Source: Perca fluviatilis
Taxonomy: Eukaryota > Chordata > Actinopteri > Perciformes > Percidae
Reading direction: 5' to 3'
NCBI RefSeq assembly: GCF_010015445.1
Contig: NC_053114.1
Coordinates: 32,568,079-32,632,078 of the forward strand
Length of the DNA: 64,000 bases
Each line of letters begins with the position of its first letter. The stretch's first letter is position 1. The notes beneath the pieces were generated by a model that made no database searches, was not told the DNA's origin, and saw nothing but the letters and a program-made list of their open reading frames with translations. Shown piece by piece: positions 22,261 to 38,299 of this stretch. A program made the position numbers and the translations under genes.

Positions 22261-24434
22261 AGGGGTGATAGAATGATTATATAGGGTATTTTACACTGTT
22301 CCTTAAGGTCTCCTAATGGGGTATGTAACATTGGTTGGGCTGAAAATTGCCCGAATGCTATTTTATTAGGCCCTTAACTACCCTGTGAATGTGGCTCTAT
22401 TTGGAACAAGAGCTTTTCTTCCAAATATGGTATGCTCATTAATATTCCGAATGAGCTAAGCGCTGATTGGTTTGAGCAAACTACATAGAAACACATGGGA
22501 GACTCGGCAGCAGGCTTCATATTTCAGACACTGCAAAGTTATACGTTGTTTGTCGGGCTATTTCGTTATTAAATTCACTTCTGAGACTTTTTTAAGCGAG
22601 AAATCAACTATATAAAGCTCAAATATGGGCCGTTTTACGAAAATGTATGGCTAATTGCAAATTTGGTAAGACTGTGTGTCGGAGTTCAGCCGCTGGTGCT
22701 GCCTCGCCACCCGGCCTGCCTTCCTTCACAGACCCCGGCCTGCTATGAGGTACTTTGAGCTCCGTCACGGCTGGCAGCCCACAGCAGGGACTACCAACAC
22801 CGCTGCCCTGACAGAGCTCCAGGGCCTTCAACTCCCCTCTTCCTGCTAGCTAAATGGCCCGTTGTGTGAGAGTGAGAGCGTGGTCAGCGAGCTTGTTACA
22901 CCAGCAATCTCTTACCACGTTACACACATGTCACGCCACTTATACAAAATCTAACTAAAGGTCTTATAAAGCTAACAACTGTGTCCGATTTCAAGTTAAT
23001 GAATATTTGTGAAGACAAAGTGTTTCGTTAGCTGCGACTGTCCCTTCAATCCTAGCTATGTGTAGCTACAAACCGGTTCCTTTTCGCCTTAATTCGAGTA
23101 TATTTTCAGTTTGAATTTCGTCACGCCACTTACACAACATCTAACTAAATGTCTTATAAACCTAATAACGGTGTCCGATTTCAAGTTAATTAATATTTGT
23201 GAAGACTAGGTGGTTCATTAGTTGTGACTGTCCCTTCAATCCTAGCTACAAATCACGGATAGTTAGCTTCCTTTTTACCTTAATTCGAGTATATTTACAG
23301 TTTGAATTTCGTCATGCCACTTACACAACATCTAACTAAATGTCTTATAAACCTAACAACGGTGTCCGATTTCAAGTTAATATTTGTGAAGACTAGCTAG
23401 GTGTTTTGTTAGCTGCAACTGTCCCTTCAATCCTAGCTACAAATCACGGATAGTTAGCTTCCTTTTCGGCGTAATTCGAGTATATTTACAGTTTGAATTT
23501 CGTCATGCCACTTACACAACATCTAACTAAATGTCTTATAAAGCTAACAACTGTGTCAGATTTCAAGTTAATGAATTTTTGTGAATTCCAGAGGAATTCT
23601 AAGAGGAGGCTAGATAGACTAGGCGTTTATTTCCCCAATCGTTTGTTTAAATAACTCAACACATTATAATTACACACATTAAAAGAGTAACTGGAACCTG
23701 TGGTAAGAGAATGCTGGCGTAACAAGCTTGCTGACCGCGCTTTCACTCACATACACCGGGCATTTAGCTAGCAGGAAGAGAGGAGTTGGAGGCCCTGGAG
23801 CTCTGTCAGAGCAGCAGCGTTTCGTAGTCCATTAGCCCAAAACGGTGACTTTGCGCGGGTATGGAGTGCTGTGGGTTGCTAGCCGTGACTGAGCTCCATC
23901 TACCTCACAGCAGGCCGGGGTCTGTGAAGGAAGGCAGGCCAGGCGGCGAGGCAGCTACACAGGCAGCACCAGCCTCTGAACTCCGACACACAGTCGGACA
24001 AAATTTGCAATTAGACATCAATTTTCGTAAAACGGCCCATATTTGACCTCTACATAGTTGATTTCTCGTATAAAAAAGTCTCAGAAGTGAATTTAATGGT
24101 AAAATAGCATATGAACAATGTATACAATTTCTGAGATCTGCACGACCTAGATTCAGAAGACTAACTGATCTCAGGTCAGTTGTGTAGCCTATGCAAATGT
24201 TGGGGCGTGACAAACACAGAGACTAGAGCCAAATGAGGAGGAGCCGCAATAGTTGACGTCAACTATGGGGCTCGTTGAGATTCGTCCGTTTTCAGAGGCA
24301 GTTTCAAATAGTGAGATTTGCAGAGAAAAGAGGTGTCAATGGGATTTAGAGGTTCTATGTATTTCCTAGTTACCCACTAAACTGTCATTATTCAACTATG
24401 ACAAGTTAAAACAGTTTTGCATTCTATCACCCCT
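22261..24434. mobile_element. 2.17-kb TTAA element with fold-back arms
   Basis: TTAA at 22257-22260 and 24435-24438 flank inverted ends AGGGGTGATAGAATG and CATTCTATCACCCCT. Further in, about 22560-22860 is the inverse of about 23760-24090, including a GC-rich block centred on GCCTTCCTTCACAGACCCCG. This gives a large fold-back structure. Both arms yield related short ORFs (22831-22619 minus, 23861-24046 plus) that share GRPGGEAA and FRKTAHI. These are repeat shadows, not genes. No transposase is present. An 18-bp palindrome containing the CRE octamer TGACGTCA lies at 24249-24266. Confidence 0.88.
22931..23590. repeat. Tandem repeat of about 190 bp, roughly 3.5 units
   Basis: TCACGCCACTT or TCATGCCACTT recurs at 22931, 23121, 23312 and 23503, giving a period of 190-191 bp. 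Each unit contains ATCTAACTAAA, GTGTCCGATTTCAAGTTAAT and CCCTTCAATCCTAGCTA. The array lies in the loop of the fold-back element. Confidence 0.93.
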
Positions 24435-25337
24435 TTAAACAAGCTAGCACAGACTATCTTAGTGTTAAGCAAAAGAAACTCTGTGCTAGCTGCTGGTAAA
24501 GGCTAACGTTACTTGTGCTGCGTTGCATAGCAACCGCCTCAGTATGTGCAGGCAGCCAGCCCAGGAGGTCCTATTTTAATGTGAACCGGATTATTTCATA
24601 TAAAAAAATCATAAAAAAAAAAGAATGTGATTATAACTTTCATATTGGCATATGACAACATACCACGGCCTGTCGTGAGCTATTGCTTAGTTATCAGCTT
24701 TGGTCCCCACCTGATTGTGCTTCTATTCCTCATCATGTTATTCTCATTCTTTTTATTCTACCTTTTTTTGCCAGTGCTCTTAAAGATAAACACAAAAAGT
24801 GAAAATGATATGATGATTGATGAAGATTGATTAATACTTAAAGAGGGCCTCCACACTACCACTGCAATAGAATAATATAGAATATGTTTTGTTATGCAGT
24901 CAGGATAATTAATAAATTGGAGTTTAATGTCTGTCATCTTCCTTGTCTGAGGATGAAAGGGTGACAAGGGGCTTAACACTGTTTGAGTTTGATTAAGTCT
25001 CATGGAGTGTTGACAGAAACAGACAGCGGAACGAGTGGATGTATCAACTGTAAGCCATGTGTGCGTTTGTCTAACAACAAAGTGTGGCTTCAGCGAGTTA
25101 TGTTTGCTTTCCCTGAGAGCCATTTCTGTGTGCAACGTGGTTGGTTTGTGTGTGGGGGTGTGTACATAATGATTCCGCAATATGAGCGAGAAAACGTACA
25201 TAAATAAATACCAAAAACTGGACTTGGTCAGCTGTCAGTTAAATTTAAGACAACAACTTTAATAAAGGGCTGCTCAGTTAGTGTTGCTTGTTAAAAGATA
25301 GTTAAAGAATTAGATTTTGGAGCATTGGGCCCAGTTA
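24435..25337. other. Non-coding DNA; possible continuation of an interrupted repeat
   Basis: From 24439 AACAAGCTAGCACAGACTAT may continue the repeat interrupted at 22256. The rest shows nothing recognisable. Confidence 0.35.
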
Positions 25338-25362
25338 TGAGGGTAAGGGTTAGGGTTAGGGC
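25338..25362 (+). repeat. Very short interstitial telomere-like motif
   Basis: GGGTAAGGGTTAGGGTTAGGG gives about three TTAGGG-type units. This is too short to indicate a fusion point. Confidence 0.7.
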
Positions 25363-26689
25363 CCACAATTGGCTAGCAACATACTGTAACTGTAAGATAA
25401 ATGATTATGGCATTGAATCTGGGCCTGTATCAGCAATATTTGAGGATAAGCCTGCTAGCAAGGAGCTGGTGGACCCTTAAAGAGTTTGGGGGATACAGTC
25501 ATTTAACAGGCTGTAGGGGGAGGAGCTATGGGGGGAGGGGCATTATGTGGTTGCAGTTGATGAGAAACACAGATGGGGTGATGGGTCATGTAATCAGGTC
25601 ATGTGACTTTATGCCAACATTCCACACATTTCTATCAAAATCCAATATGGCAGCATATGTGGACAAAGACACTGGCCATGAGGTATGTGTTGTTATATTT
25701 TTCACGATTATTATATTTTAGAGTGATTTTGTTTTAGAAAATAGTTTTTTAAAGATAGTTTTACATGTTCTTGTGGATATTTTTTAAATGATCTTCTCAC
25801 AACTTTGATAATCAGGCATTGAATGCCTGTATCCTGGGGGATACACTGCCCATATAAGGGTATTTAACAGGGCTGGTCACTCACAGATATACTTATGTTC
25901 TGAGGCCTGTTCTCTACAAATATTGAATAGGATAAAGGTGTGTAACATTGATTACTTTTTATTTTACTCTCAAATGTGTATTATTGATGAATTCACCAGT
26001 ATACACATGTTTTCAGGGAATTTCTGTCAGCCGTTTCTACAGTACAAGAAACAGCTTCCATTGCCCATAGAATATATCTGGTGTGGGGCACCACAGGGAA
26101 GATGGTAGAATTAAAAAAAACAGGAAAAAGGTGTTATAAAAATCAGCACATGAACTGTTTAAAAAGTTATGAAATTTAAAATGTTCTAATGTATCGATAA
26201 CATGAAATAATGTAGCTAATTAATTGTTTATGAAATGTTTTAAAAGTTGGCATATGAACTATAATAAAAAATAATACAATGCAAAATGTTACCCTAAATG
26301 AGCAATGTATCTCGGGAGATACAGAGTGTAACTTATGCTTGCCCCTTTAAGGATTAATTATTATGAGCTAGATATTAATGCACCTGAACTTCTTTAATTC
26401 TTGACAAGATCCCTGACAGTCATCCCTTTAATGGAGCTGAATATACCATTATATTGCATCACTGCAGTTCATTATAAAGTGACTCACTGATTTTTAGCAT
26501 TGAGGTTTTACAATGGACTAGTTGGACTAGTTCAAGTGCATCAGGCTCACATGCATGTGCTGTTCAGGACTATCATGGTGAAGGAGACTCAATTTACCTA
26601 GTTCATGTTCATCCATCACATGTGTCATGAGCTCTGGGTAGAGACTGAAATAATGAGATTAGAAATTCAAGTGGCTGAATTCTGCCTTC
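25363..26689. other. Non-coding DNA, nothing recognised
   Basis: A G-rich patch (GGGGGAGGAGC...) lies near 25515-25545. Short ORFs have no recognised domain. Confidence 0.4.
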
Positions 26690-26960
26690 TTCCCAGTGTG
26701 TCTGGGCTCACCCCGCAGGGACAGGGTGAGGAGCTAGAAGGGGAACCACAGCTCTTTTACATTAGAAGGAGCTAGTTTAGATGCATCAGGCGTCCCTTGC
26801 GGAGGTATTCTGGGCACGTCTAACCAGGAGGAGAACCGAGGACTGATCCAGAAAACATTCGAGGCACTACCTATGCCATCTGGCCCGGAAACACTGCAGG
26901 ATAAAGAAGGAGCTGGAGGACATAGCTGACAAAAAGGACATCCATTAGCCAGTCCCAATG
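26690..26960 (+). pseudogene. Relic of a non-LTR retrotransposon reverse-transcriptase tail
   Basis: The plus strand matches, with many stops and shifts, the C-terminal end of a fish non-LTR retrotransposon ORF that I recall. A GACAGGGTGAGGAGCT-type block is followed by an arginine-rich stretch (CGTCTAACCAGGAGGAGAAC) and AGGAGCTGGAGGACATAGCT near the end. No intact frame remains. It is 5' truncated, which is typical of LINE insertions. The family is not assigned. Confidence 0.55.
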
Positions 26961-27226
26961 AAATTCTTTAAGATGGGTCGACAGTATGGAATGCCATTTT
27001 ATTCAATATTAAATAAATGAATAAATACATAAATACATTAATAAATACATAAATGCATGAGTAAAAAAAAAATTATGACTTTGAAATACATCATGAAATA
27101 AATAAATCATACGACAGCACCTTCAGATATAGCAATTATTATTAGGAAGACTAACCTTTCTGACTTATTGATGATTAAAATCAGTTTAGTACATATATCA
27201 GCAAACTGATATATCTGGCAAAGTCT

Positions 27227-27228
<2 letters not shown>
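26961..27228. other. AT-rich sequence with degenerate (AAAT)n
   Basis: An imperfect AAATA/CATA array lies at about 27008-27062. Nothing else was seen. Confidence 0.6.

Positions 27229-27275
<47 letters not shown>
27229..27275. repeat. (TG)n microsatellite
   Basis: About 22 TG units, continuing into GCGTGCATGCG. Confidence 0.97.
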
Positions 27276-27276
<1 letters not shown>

Positions 27277-29951
27277 CATGCGAGCAAGTGTGCAGGCTAC
27301 ACATCCGATGTCTTGCTGAGAGCCAGCAAGAGCAGATCAATAGGAACAAACAGCCACTGCTCTTTGCTCTGAACCACGCTGTTACTAGGAACCCTGGGCC
27401 CAGAATAACACACACTGTCATTCAACCACACACCACACAACTCACGTCAAATGATGGTTAATCAAACAGCGCCTGTCCAAGTTTCCCCACTAAGATAAGA
27501 CCAGTGAGGCAAGTACTGTAAAAACCAGAAATAATCAGATGGTGTGCACCTGTGCAGTGTGTGCGTGTGTGTGTCTGTGTGTGCAAGTGTATGTGCATGT
27601 GTGCGTGCGTGTGTGTGTTAAGACAGCCTATGTTTGTGCCATTTATTAATACCATGACAATACATGTATACACACATCCATCTACTTTGATTGTATGTGT
27701 TTGCGGTCAGTCTCGGTGTCAGTCGGTGACTTAGCAAAAACTGATCCAACAGCTTGTGCTATCTGCAGCAGGAGGAATTGACTGAGAGAAGGCAACAAAG
27801 GGGGAAATACACCTTTCTAATGACGGTGGTTTCTGTTTTATCATTCAGAAATTACATCACAGTTTCCCCCTGATATTGCGGTGCTTTCAAGTCGACTTCA
27901 GTAGAGGGACGTGGAGAGAGGACGGTACGGAGCCTAATTGACAGGAAGCTGAACAAGTTTATTAGTACTCCCTTTGACAGCAAGTTGCACCTGTTTGGTG
28001 TTTTACAATATGTGTCTCTTTGATTTTGTTAATGCAGAACTTTTTTATTATGCTTCTAATATTTTTTTTGTATGATTTGGTAGGTTTTGTTGCTGAATAA
28101 TTAATTGGACATTTTTGTGTAGACAGCATGCTGGAAGCACGACCAGTCAGACAAACAAAGGGAACTGTGGCATTTTCCATTTGTTACTGAACACATTTCT
28201 GGTCATGTAGTTGTACTCTTGTCAAAATAAGTAACTGATAACAATTTAATGTAATGTAATATAATGACTTCTACTCTACAATATAGCATTCCATTTTTGA
28301 AAACATTCACAACCTCAATTTTTTTCTTCTTTTCACCAAAACAGTGATTGGCAATACATGGTGTTCTTTGCAGTTAGCTCAACCCAATCAGAACACAGGG
28401 GAGGGGTGCAAAGAGATGATGTCAGGATGGACGGATTGTATTTATTAGCACATATTTGTCAAACGGGACATTATTGTCAGTCCGTGTCATTTATGTCATT
28501 TTTTAATTAAGTCTGCAGCTCTAAGACCTATTAGCCAATATATCTACTGCCAGTGTCACGGACTGACTTGATGACTGAATGGGAATTACAATTAAAATCT
28601 GTTTAAAGAAGATTAAGATATGAGACAGTAATAAGGGACACATATACAGTAGATGTTAAGTATATATTCGATATGTGAAAGACTGTAGAGTATAGACAGT
28701 CTATAAGTCTATAATTAATATTATTTTATTTTATATATGTTATCCCTACATTTAAACTCCATTATTGTTCTTAGATCCTATTTTTTTAAACGCACTTTTC
28801 TTTTTATACAAATTTAATGAGCATTGTTGAAGGGAGCCTGAGATCTAAGATTTTCATTGCCTCTGTAATTGTTGTGCACATTACAATTAAGTAAATAAAT
28901 TATTCCTTTGAAGTCTAGTCAAAACAGTTTGAATAAAAGCCTATACTCTGCAGATTGTGGGGGGGGATAATTCTACTATTCTCAAATGAGCCAATATGCA
29001 CTTGGAAAAAGAAAAGAAATAAAAAGAAAAAAAGATATAGGTGGGGGCAGCTCAGCTTACAGTAAAAAAAAGTTCAAAAAATTATAATATATTGATATAA
29101 TACTGTATATAATGTTTTATAATGTATTTGCATCATACTAAACACACTTATTCAATAATTGTGACTTTATAATGAAAAAACATGGTTTGTATGTGTTGTG
29201 TTTAGTACAGGTAGCTTGACACAACCACTGTTGTTTTGATGCTGTTTAAACAGCACCCTGTTCCTGTTATAGCTGCATCATACCAGCTGCAATGACCAAG
29301 CAATACACTGAGCAGCTGTTCCAGATGCCAAATTGCATGCACCTGTACAGTATATCGCTCCAAGCTTCACTGCAGGTATTTACTCTCACTTTATTGTTAT
29401 GCTTATCATTGTGTTGCTTAACTTTGAGGCATACAGGATTTTCTTTGAACATTGTAAGACCTGCCCTGAATATTAGAATGATAAAGTGAGATTGTGACAT
29501 TTTTAATGTGTCATACAAATGAATATGACGACCGTCTCAAGACACTAGTGATGTATGCGTAAAGCAACTAGATAAAATATCTCTCCCAAATGCCTCGGTA
29601 GACAATAATCATCAAGATGACTAATGAACGTGTTATAAATGCAGCTGACATGATGAATACACAAAGTTTATCTCTTCATTCCATACTATACTGTGCTATT
29701 TAGGACACTCTTGTTGTAATGTTTGGAGCTTTACTGTGGGAATATCAGTCAAACATGAGAAGGTATAACTCATTTGAATGCTGGAAGCAAACTAGCCAGC
29801 CAGCCAACCAGTAAGTCAGTCAATCAGTCCATCAGGCAGTCAGTCAGTCGACCAAATACTGTCTGACAAATTGCATGTTTCTCTCTGCCTATTATCAATT
29901 CAACTCATTCAAAAATAATCAAGGCTGCTTAAACTTACTTTTTTTTTTTTT
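27276..29951. other. Non-coding DNA with a few simple repeats
   Basis: Imperfect TG-rich stretch at about 27555-27620 and a degenerate (GTCA)n stretch at about 29790-29850. No gene or transposon ends were recognised. Confidence 0.45.
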
Positions 29952-29952
29952 C

Positions 29953-30037
<85 letters not shown>
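29952..30037. repeat. (TTTC)n microsatellite
   Basis: About 20 TTTC units preceded by a T-run. Confidence 0.97.
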
Positions 30038-30038
<1 letters not shown>

Positions 30039-30261
30039 TTACTCTCTAAGGCTGTGCTAAAGGAAAATCAGAGTCACTGATCTGATTCCCTTTGTCATCC
30101 AGACTTAACTTAACAATTTGCAACTGGAGTTCATTCACAGTGTATGCACACAAGTAGCATGTTAGCTAAATGAGGCATCAGTGGCTGAGAAGGTAATTTG
30201 AGAATTATGAAAAGGAACGTTTTTCTCTCTTCTCCTTTTTCCTCTCTGCATTTCTTTTCAG

Positions 30262-30318
30262 TTACATCCATGATTCCTCTGATCTGCTACATGTGCTGAC
30301 TGTGCAAGACGGTGAAAA
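30262..30318 (+). CDS. Candidate exon B, 57 bp, unidentified
   Basis: A strong pyrimidine tract and acceptor (TCTGCATTTCTTTTCAG) precede it and a GTAAGA donor follows. Only one frame is open and it reads YIHDSSDLLHVLTVQDGE (phase 2 in, phase 2 out). The length is divisible by three. It lies in unique-looking sequence. Its exit phase fits one open frame of candidate exon C at 37594. The protein is not recognised, and a pseudo-exon cannot be excluded. Confidence 0.33.
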
Positions 30319-31244
30319 GTAAGAATTACGTTTCTTCTACAGAACACTATGTGATCTACAATGGTGTAATGTGCTATGAGGCTCGGTCTTCCCTGGCATG
30401 GCTGACATGCTGAAGTCTTTAAAACATACAGCAGACATTGACATACAGTGGTGTCTTTCCTGGTGATGCTCTGCCAGGATGGCCAGCCACACTCAGCTCT
30501 GGTTTGTTTCTGAACTTTTTGACAACATTTTTTTACGTATGTTCTGCAAGCAAACCACTGAGCCCCCACATTGTCCGTTACAATGATGGAACATACAAAC
30601 TACGAGGGTAGTATTCCCCTTTTACCATGGTCACATGCCAATACAATGCCATATGCCTTCAATTAAAAGATATTTGTCGTTCATTTACACATACTATATA
30701 ACACATTATTTACCACGCTTTCTATTTTAAATATCAGAATTCCTGCCAGCCCATGCAATGTTCTATGGTTGACCTTCAATGGGATCAAGTATAACAATTA
30801 ACTTCCTGACTTATATCACTGACAATATTTGTTTTGTGTATTTGTGTATGTATTAACGTGATACATCTTCACAATCTTTAGTGGCCATGATATAAATATC
30901 ATTATCCTGTTGCACTGTCATCAAATTTGGGGACCATGTAAAAAAAAGGGGCTACAAGTCCTGCTCTGTTGGCCCAGAATGGAAAACATATCACTGTTCT
31001 AGTGCTTTCTGATTGTACTGAAACTCCTCACTAGATGTCCGCTACATTAATATTTTAGCATAAATATTAGCCAGCATTGTAGCTGCTTTCCTCAAGGGAA
31101 ATCCAGACAGCTAACAGTATGTGAGTTAACAAGCAAATGGGATACAGCTTTAATACCAAGGAACCATAGGTGCATTTCTATAGCTTGAGTTTAGATTGAC
31201 ATCTGTAAGGAAATGAATGAGTGCAGTCTTGAACTGCACTTATT
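30319..31244. other. Non-coding DNA, nothing recognised
   Basis: No repeats or coding frames of interest before the inverted-repeat element at 31245. Confidence 0.4.
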
Positions 31245-32169
31245 ATATGGGCTGAAATATGTGCCACCAGAAACTGAATTTGAATCATTTATATTTGAAT
31301 TTGAATTGCTAAACTTGAATAATTGCATTGAAAAACTGAATTTGAATCACATAATTTGAAATTGTATTGTTTAATTTGAATCATTGCATTGAAAAACTGA
31401 ATCTGAATAGTATAATTTGAAGTTGAATTTATTCGTTTGTAGCTGAATTCCAATACAATTTGATCTTCACTGAAACTTCAACTCTCTATATATCCTCACA
31501 TTTAGTTCTCACTATTCAGATTCAGATCAGCAAATTCAATTTCAAGTTACTGAGACAGACATCCGGGTACTTGGAGGATGAAGGAAGAGCAATCGGGCGC
31601 AGATCGATAGGTAGAGTTCAGTGCGCAGATACACAGGACTCCTCTTCGCCAGCATATACGCTTTTGGAGCACAGCTCCGGCCTTTGACCCAGAGATTCAT
31701 AGATAATATAATCTACCTGTTCACAATGTTCAAAATGTAATGCCTGGTGTTAGTAGGCCTAGGTTTATTAGTCACATTCTTCCACTTAAGTAAACTTAAA
31801 ATGAACTATCGCTACTTAGGCTACCTTAGCCTAGCCTACTGCATGCAAAGTAGTGTGACTATCCATATTTGAAAATACATGTTAATTAATTTAAACATTT
31901 GAATTGCATTGGTTTACTTTGTACATCAGCAAGCCTGCAATACAATGTGATGTAAGAGTCAGTCCCCTGAGTTTATACAAGATGTTTCCACATTAAAACG
32001 CAAAATAGTAAATTATTATTTGAGTCTATTTTTAATCAACTCTAATATCTGATCGTTTGTCTCCTTCCTTAGAGGCGTTATATACATATTAAAGTTAGTT
32101 TTGTTTGTGATTTAAAAGTGTAGCTTTATCATCATGTGCAGTAACAAACAAAACAAAGAGACTAATTCA

Positions 32170-32879
32170 TGTGTTTATAAAAAGAATATTTATTATAATC
32201 AGTTCACAGATCTGAGTCCAAACAGAAACTTCACCCTTCTGAACTAAGAGGTTCTGCTTCAAAGTGAAGTTTAAACAGACTGAAATGTCCAGGCTCACTG
32301 CTCCACTATTCATTCATTTAGTTCTGCATGTAGTTATTTATTTAACGAGACTTAAAATCATGTTTCGTCGTCCACAGTCCGAGTCCCGCCAGACTCCCTT
32401 TAGGAAACCTGTGATTTAAACTTCAGCAAGCTGTGACAGTCCGTCCGTTGAGTCCTGGTTCTAGTTCTCCCGGGCTTCCCTTCCCTCCAGCCGTCCCAGC
32501 AGTACGGGCCCGGGCCTCCAGCAGCGTGGTGTCGGTTTTGGCTTCCAGGAAGCGGGCAGTGAGCTCCAGATCCTGCGCCGCAACGGACTCTGCTGCCCCG
32601 CTTTAGCTTCTCTCCGTCTGCCGGCCGCCGGCAAACGCAGTGGAACTTCCAGCCGAAATCTACATACAGGTCGTCCTGGACTATGTGGAAGATCCTGCCG
32701 ATCACCACTCTGTCTTTGGCCGGTCCGATCTGGATCAGCGGCGACCGGCGCAGCAGCGAGGCAAAGCAGTATTCCTGCCCGGGGAAAGAGACGCTGCCGC
32801 CGGCCACGGAACTCTCCACCTCCCGCTGCCGCCGGAGCTCAGATTGCAGGTCCAAGGCGGCACATATATCATAAAACAC
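32170..32879 (-). pseudogene. mrps28: mrps28 pseudogene (mitochondrial ribosomal protein S28), intronless fragment
   Basis: The minus-strand frame reads [11 protein letters not shown], then [37 protein letters not shown] and KFHCVCRRP, matching the conserved core of vertebrate MRPS28, a small-subunit protein of the mitochondrial ribosome. The N-terminal exon sequence and mitochondrial targeting region are missing. After KRGSRVR the frame is disrupted near 32575-32590 by small deletions, then by an inserted base further on. The expected stop in the parental frame lies at 32463-32461, but the shifted frame runs to 32400. An apparent 3' UTR follows, with AATAAA at 32194-32189. No intron interrupts the copied part, and no poly-A tail is evident. 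A G-to-W change (DFGWKF) also departs from the family. The copy is not functional as a protein. Confidence 0.88.
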
Positions 32880-32883
32880 ATTC

Positions 32884-33144
32884 TCACCTGTGAACTGTTA
32901 TCCCTTGCTGTTTTTTTTTTGTCATTTCTTTCGTTCCAACATCCAAAAACAGTTTGGCATCTTTAGTGCTAATCCTGCGCCACTGAACTCTACCTATCGA
33001 TCTGCGCTCGATTGCTCTTCCTTCATCCTCCAAGTACCCGGATGTCTGTCTCAGTAACTTGAAATTGAATTTGCTGATCTGAATCTGAATAGTGAGAACT
33101 AAATGTGAGGATATATAGAGAGTTGAAGTTTCAGTGAAGATCAA
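32884..33144 (-). other. Arm-derived ORF ending at a splice-donor-like site
   Basis: A minus-strand frame of 86 codons starts in the right arm and continues out of it through ISTKDAKLFLDVGTKEMTKK. It ends where CACAG meets GTGAGA, a good donor, immediately upstream of the mrps28 fragment. The left arm encodes a paralogous frame on the plus strand (31460-31687). It could be a decayed transposon exon or part of the captured transcript. The protein is not recognised. Confidence 0.35.
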
Positions 33145-33363
33145 ATTGTATTGGAATTCAGCTACAAACGAATAAATTCAACTTCAAATTATACTATTCA
33201 GATTCAGTTTTTCAATGGAATGATTCAAATTAAACAATACAATTTCAAATTATGTGATTCAAATTCAGTTTTTCAATGCAATTATTCAAGTTTAGCAATT
33301 CAAATTCAAATATAAATGATTCAAATTCAGTTTCTGGTGGCACATATTTCAGCCCATATTATT

Positions 33364-37593
<4,230 letters not shown>

Positions 37594-37673
37594 GGTTCAA
37601 TGTAAAATTGATCCTGAACAGCACGTCAATCACAGTGAATCGGAGTCAGTTCCCTGGCAATTTGCAATTGAAA
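37594..37673 (+). CDS. Candidate exon C, 80 bp, unidentified
   Basis: Acceptor TTGTTTTCACCATGCAG and donor GTAAGTA flank it. Two frames are open. One begins VQCKIDPEQHVNHSES (phase 2 in, 1 out) and can follow candidate exon B. The other begins FNVKLILNSTSITVNRS (phase 1 in, 0 out), with two possible N-glycosylation sequons, and can follow candidate exon A. Neither protein is recognised. The open alternative frames and the lack of a known match keep confidence low. Confidence 0.3.
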
Positions 37674-38299
37674 GTAAGTAAGGACACAAAATAATAATTT
37701 ACAGTGTTTAGTTTGTGTCTCAAATTATTTAAATATTCAGCATTTATTTTCACTATAAAGAACAAGAAAAAAGGAACAAAATACATGTGAAGGGGAATAT
37801 AGAGATGTTCAAAAAATAAAAGATATTCTCAATGAAATCACACTAAAAGTGCTATCTGCTCTGTAACAAAAGGTGTGTACAAGACTGTGTGTACAAGCCC
37901 TCTTGTGAAAGACACCTCTGCCTCTGCTTGGAATTGCTTACGCCGCGATCTGTTCACGCTTCGGCACCCTGGCCGTTTGAGAAGCACTGACCCTTTACCA
38001 CAGCTACTGACCGGCGCGTATGAAGTGCTTGACGGGTGGTTGTAAGGCAGGTTGGATTAATTAGCTTGTGGGATAGCTGGTGTTGCGCCACGCTCCAGGA
38101 AGTATTACTGTGGGCGTGTAAAGCCCTGACCTTTTTAGGCTTGGGTAAAGAAAAACCAGTTAGTTCATGGAGAGATCCCTGGAGAATAAGAACACATTGT
38201 TTGTTCCCACTGGGGGTGTTCACTATAAATGTCTCTCTCTGAGAATTAAATGTGTTGTTAACATATATATAGCTGTGCTGCATATTGATGTATAACATG
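37674..38299. other. Non-coding DNA, nothing recognised
   Basis: Somewhat CpG-richer near 37940-38040. A 143-codon minus-strand ORF (38385-37954) has no recognised domain. Confidence 0.35.

Larger units (their letters stand above)
31245..33359. mobile_element. 2.1-kb inverted-repeat element carrying a captured mrps28 copy
   Basis: The left arm (31245 to about 31630) and right arm (about 32973 to 33359) are near-perfect inverted copies of about 385 bp. They begin ATATGGGCTGAAATATGTGC and contain many TTTGAATC/AATTTGAA motifs, then a GC-richer block (GACATCCGGGTACTTGGAGG). TATT on each side may be the target duplication. Between the arms is 1.3 kb holding a mitochondrial ribosomal protein pseudogene on the minus strand. 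The arrangement is that of a Pack-type non-autonomous DNA transposon. The superfamily is not recognised, and no transposase is visible. Confidence 0.8.

Noticed and set aside
22931..23590. 190-bp tandem repeat as centromeric satellite
   Set aside because: Only about 3.5 units, confined inside a single transposon.
22619..24046. Two similar ORFs (22619-22831 minus and 23861-24046 plus) as a duplicated gene
   Set aside because: They are the two inverted arms of one TTAA transposon.
25338..25362. Telomere repeat as evidence of a chromosome fusion
   Set aside because: Only about three units are present, which is within chance and common in vertebrate genomes.
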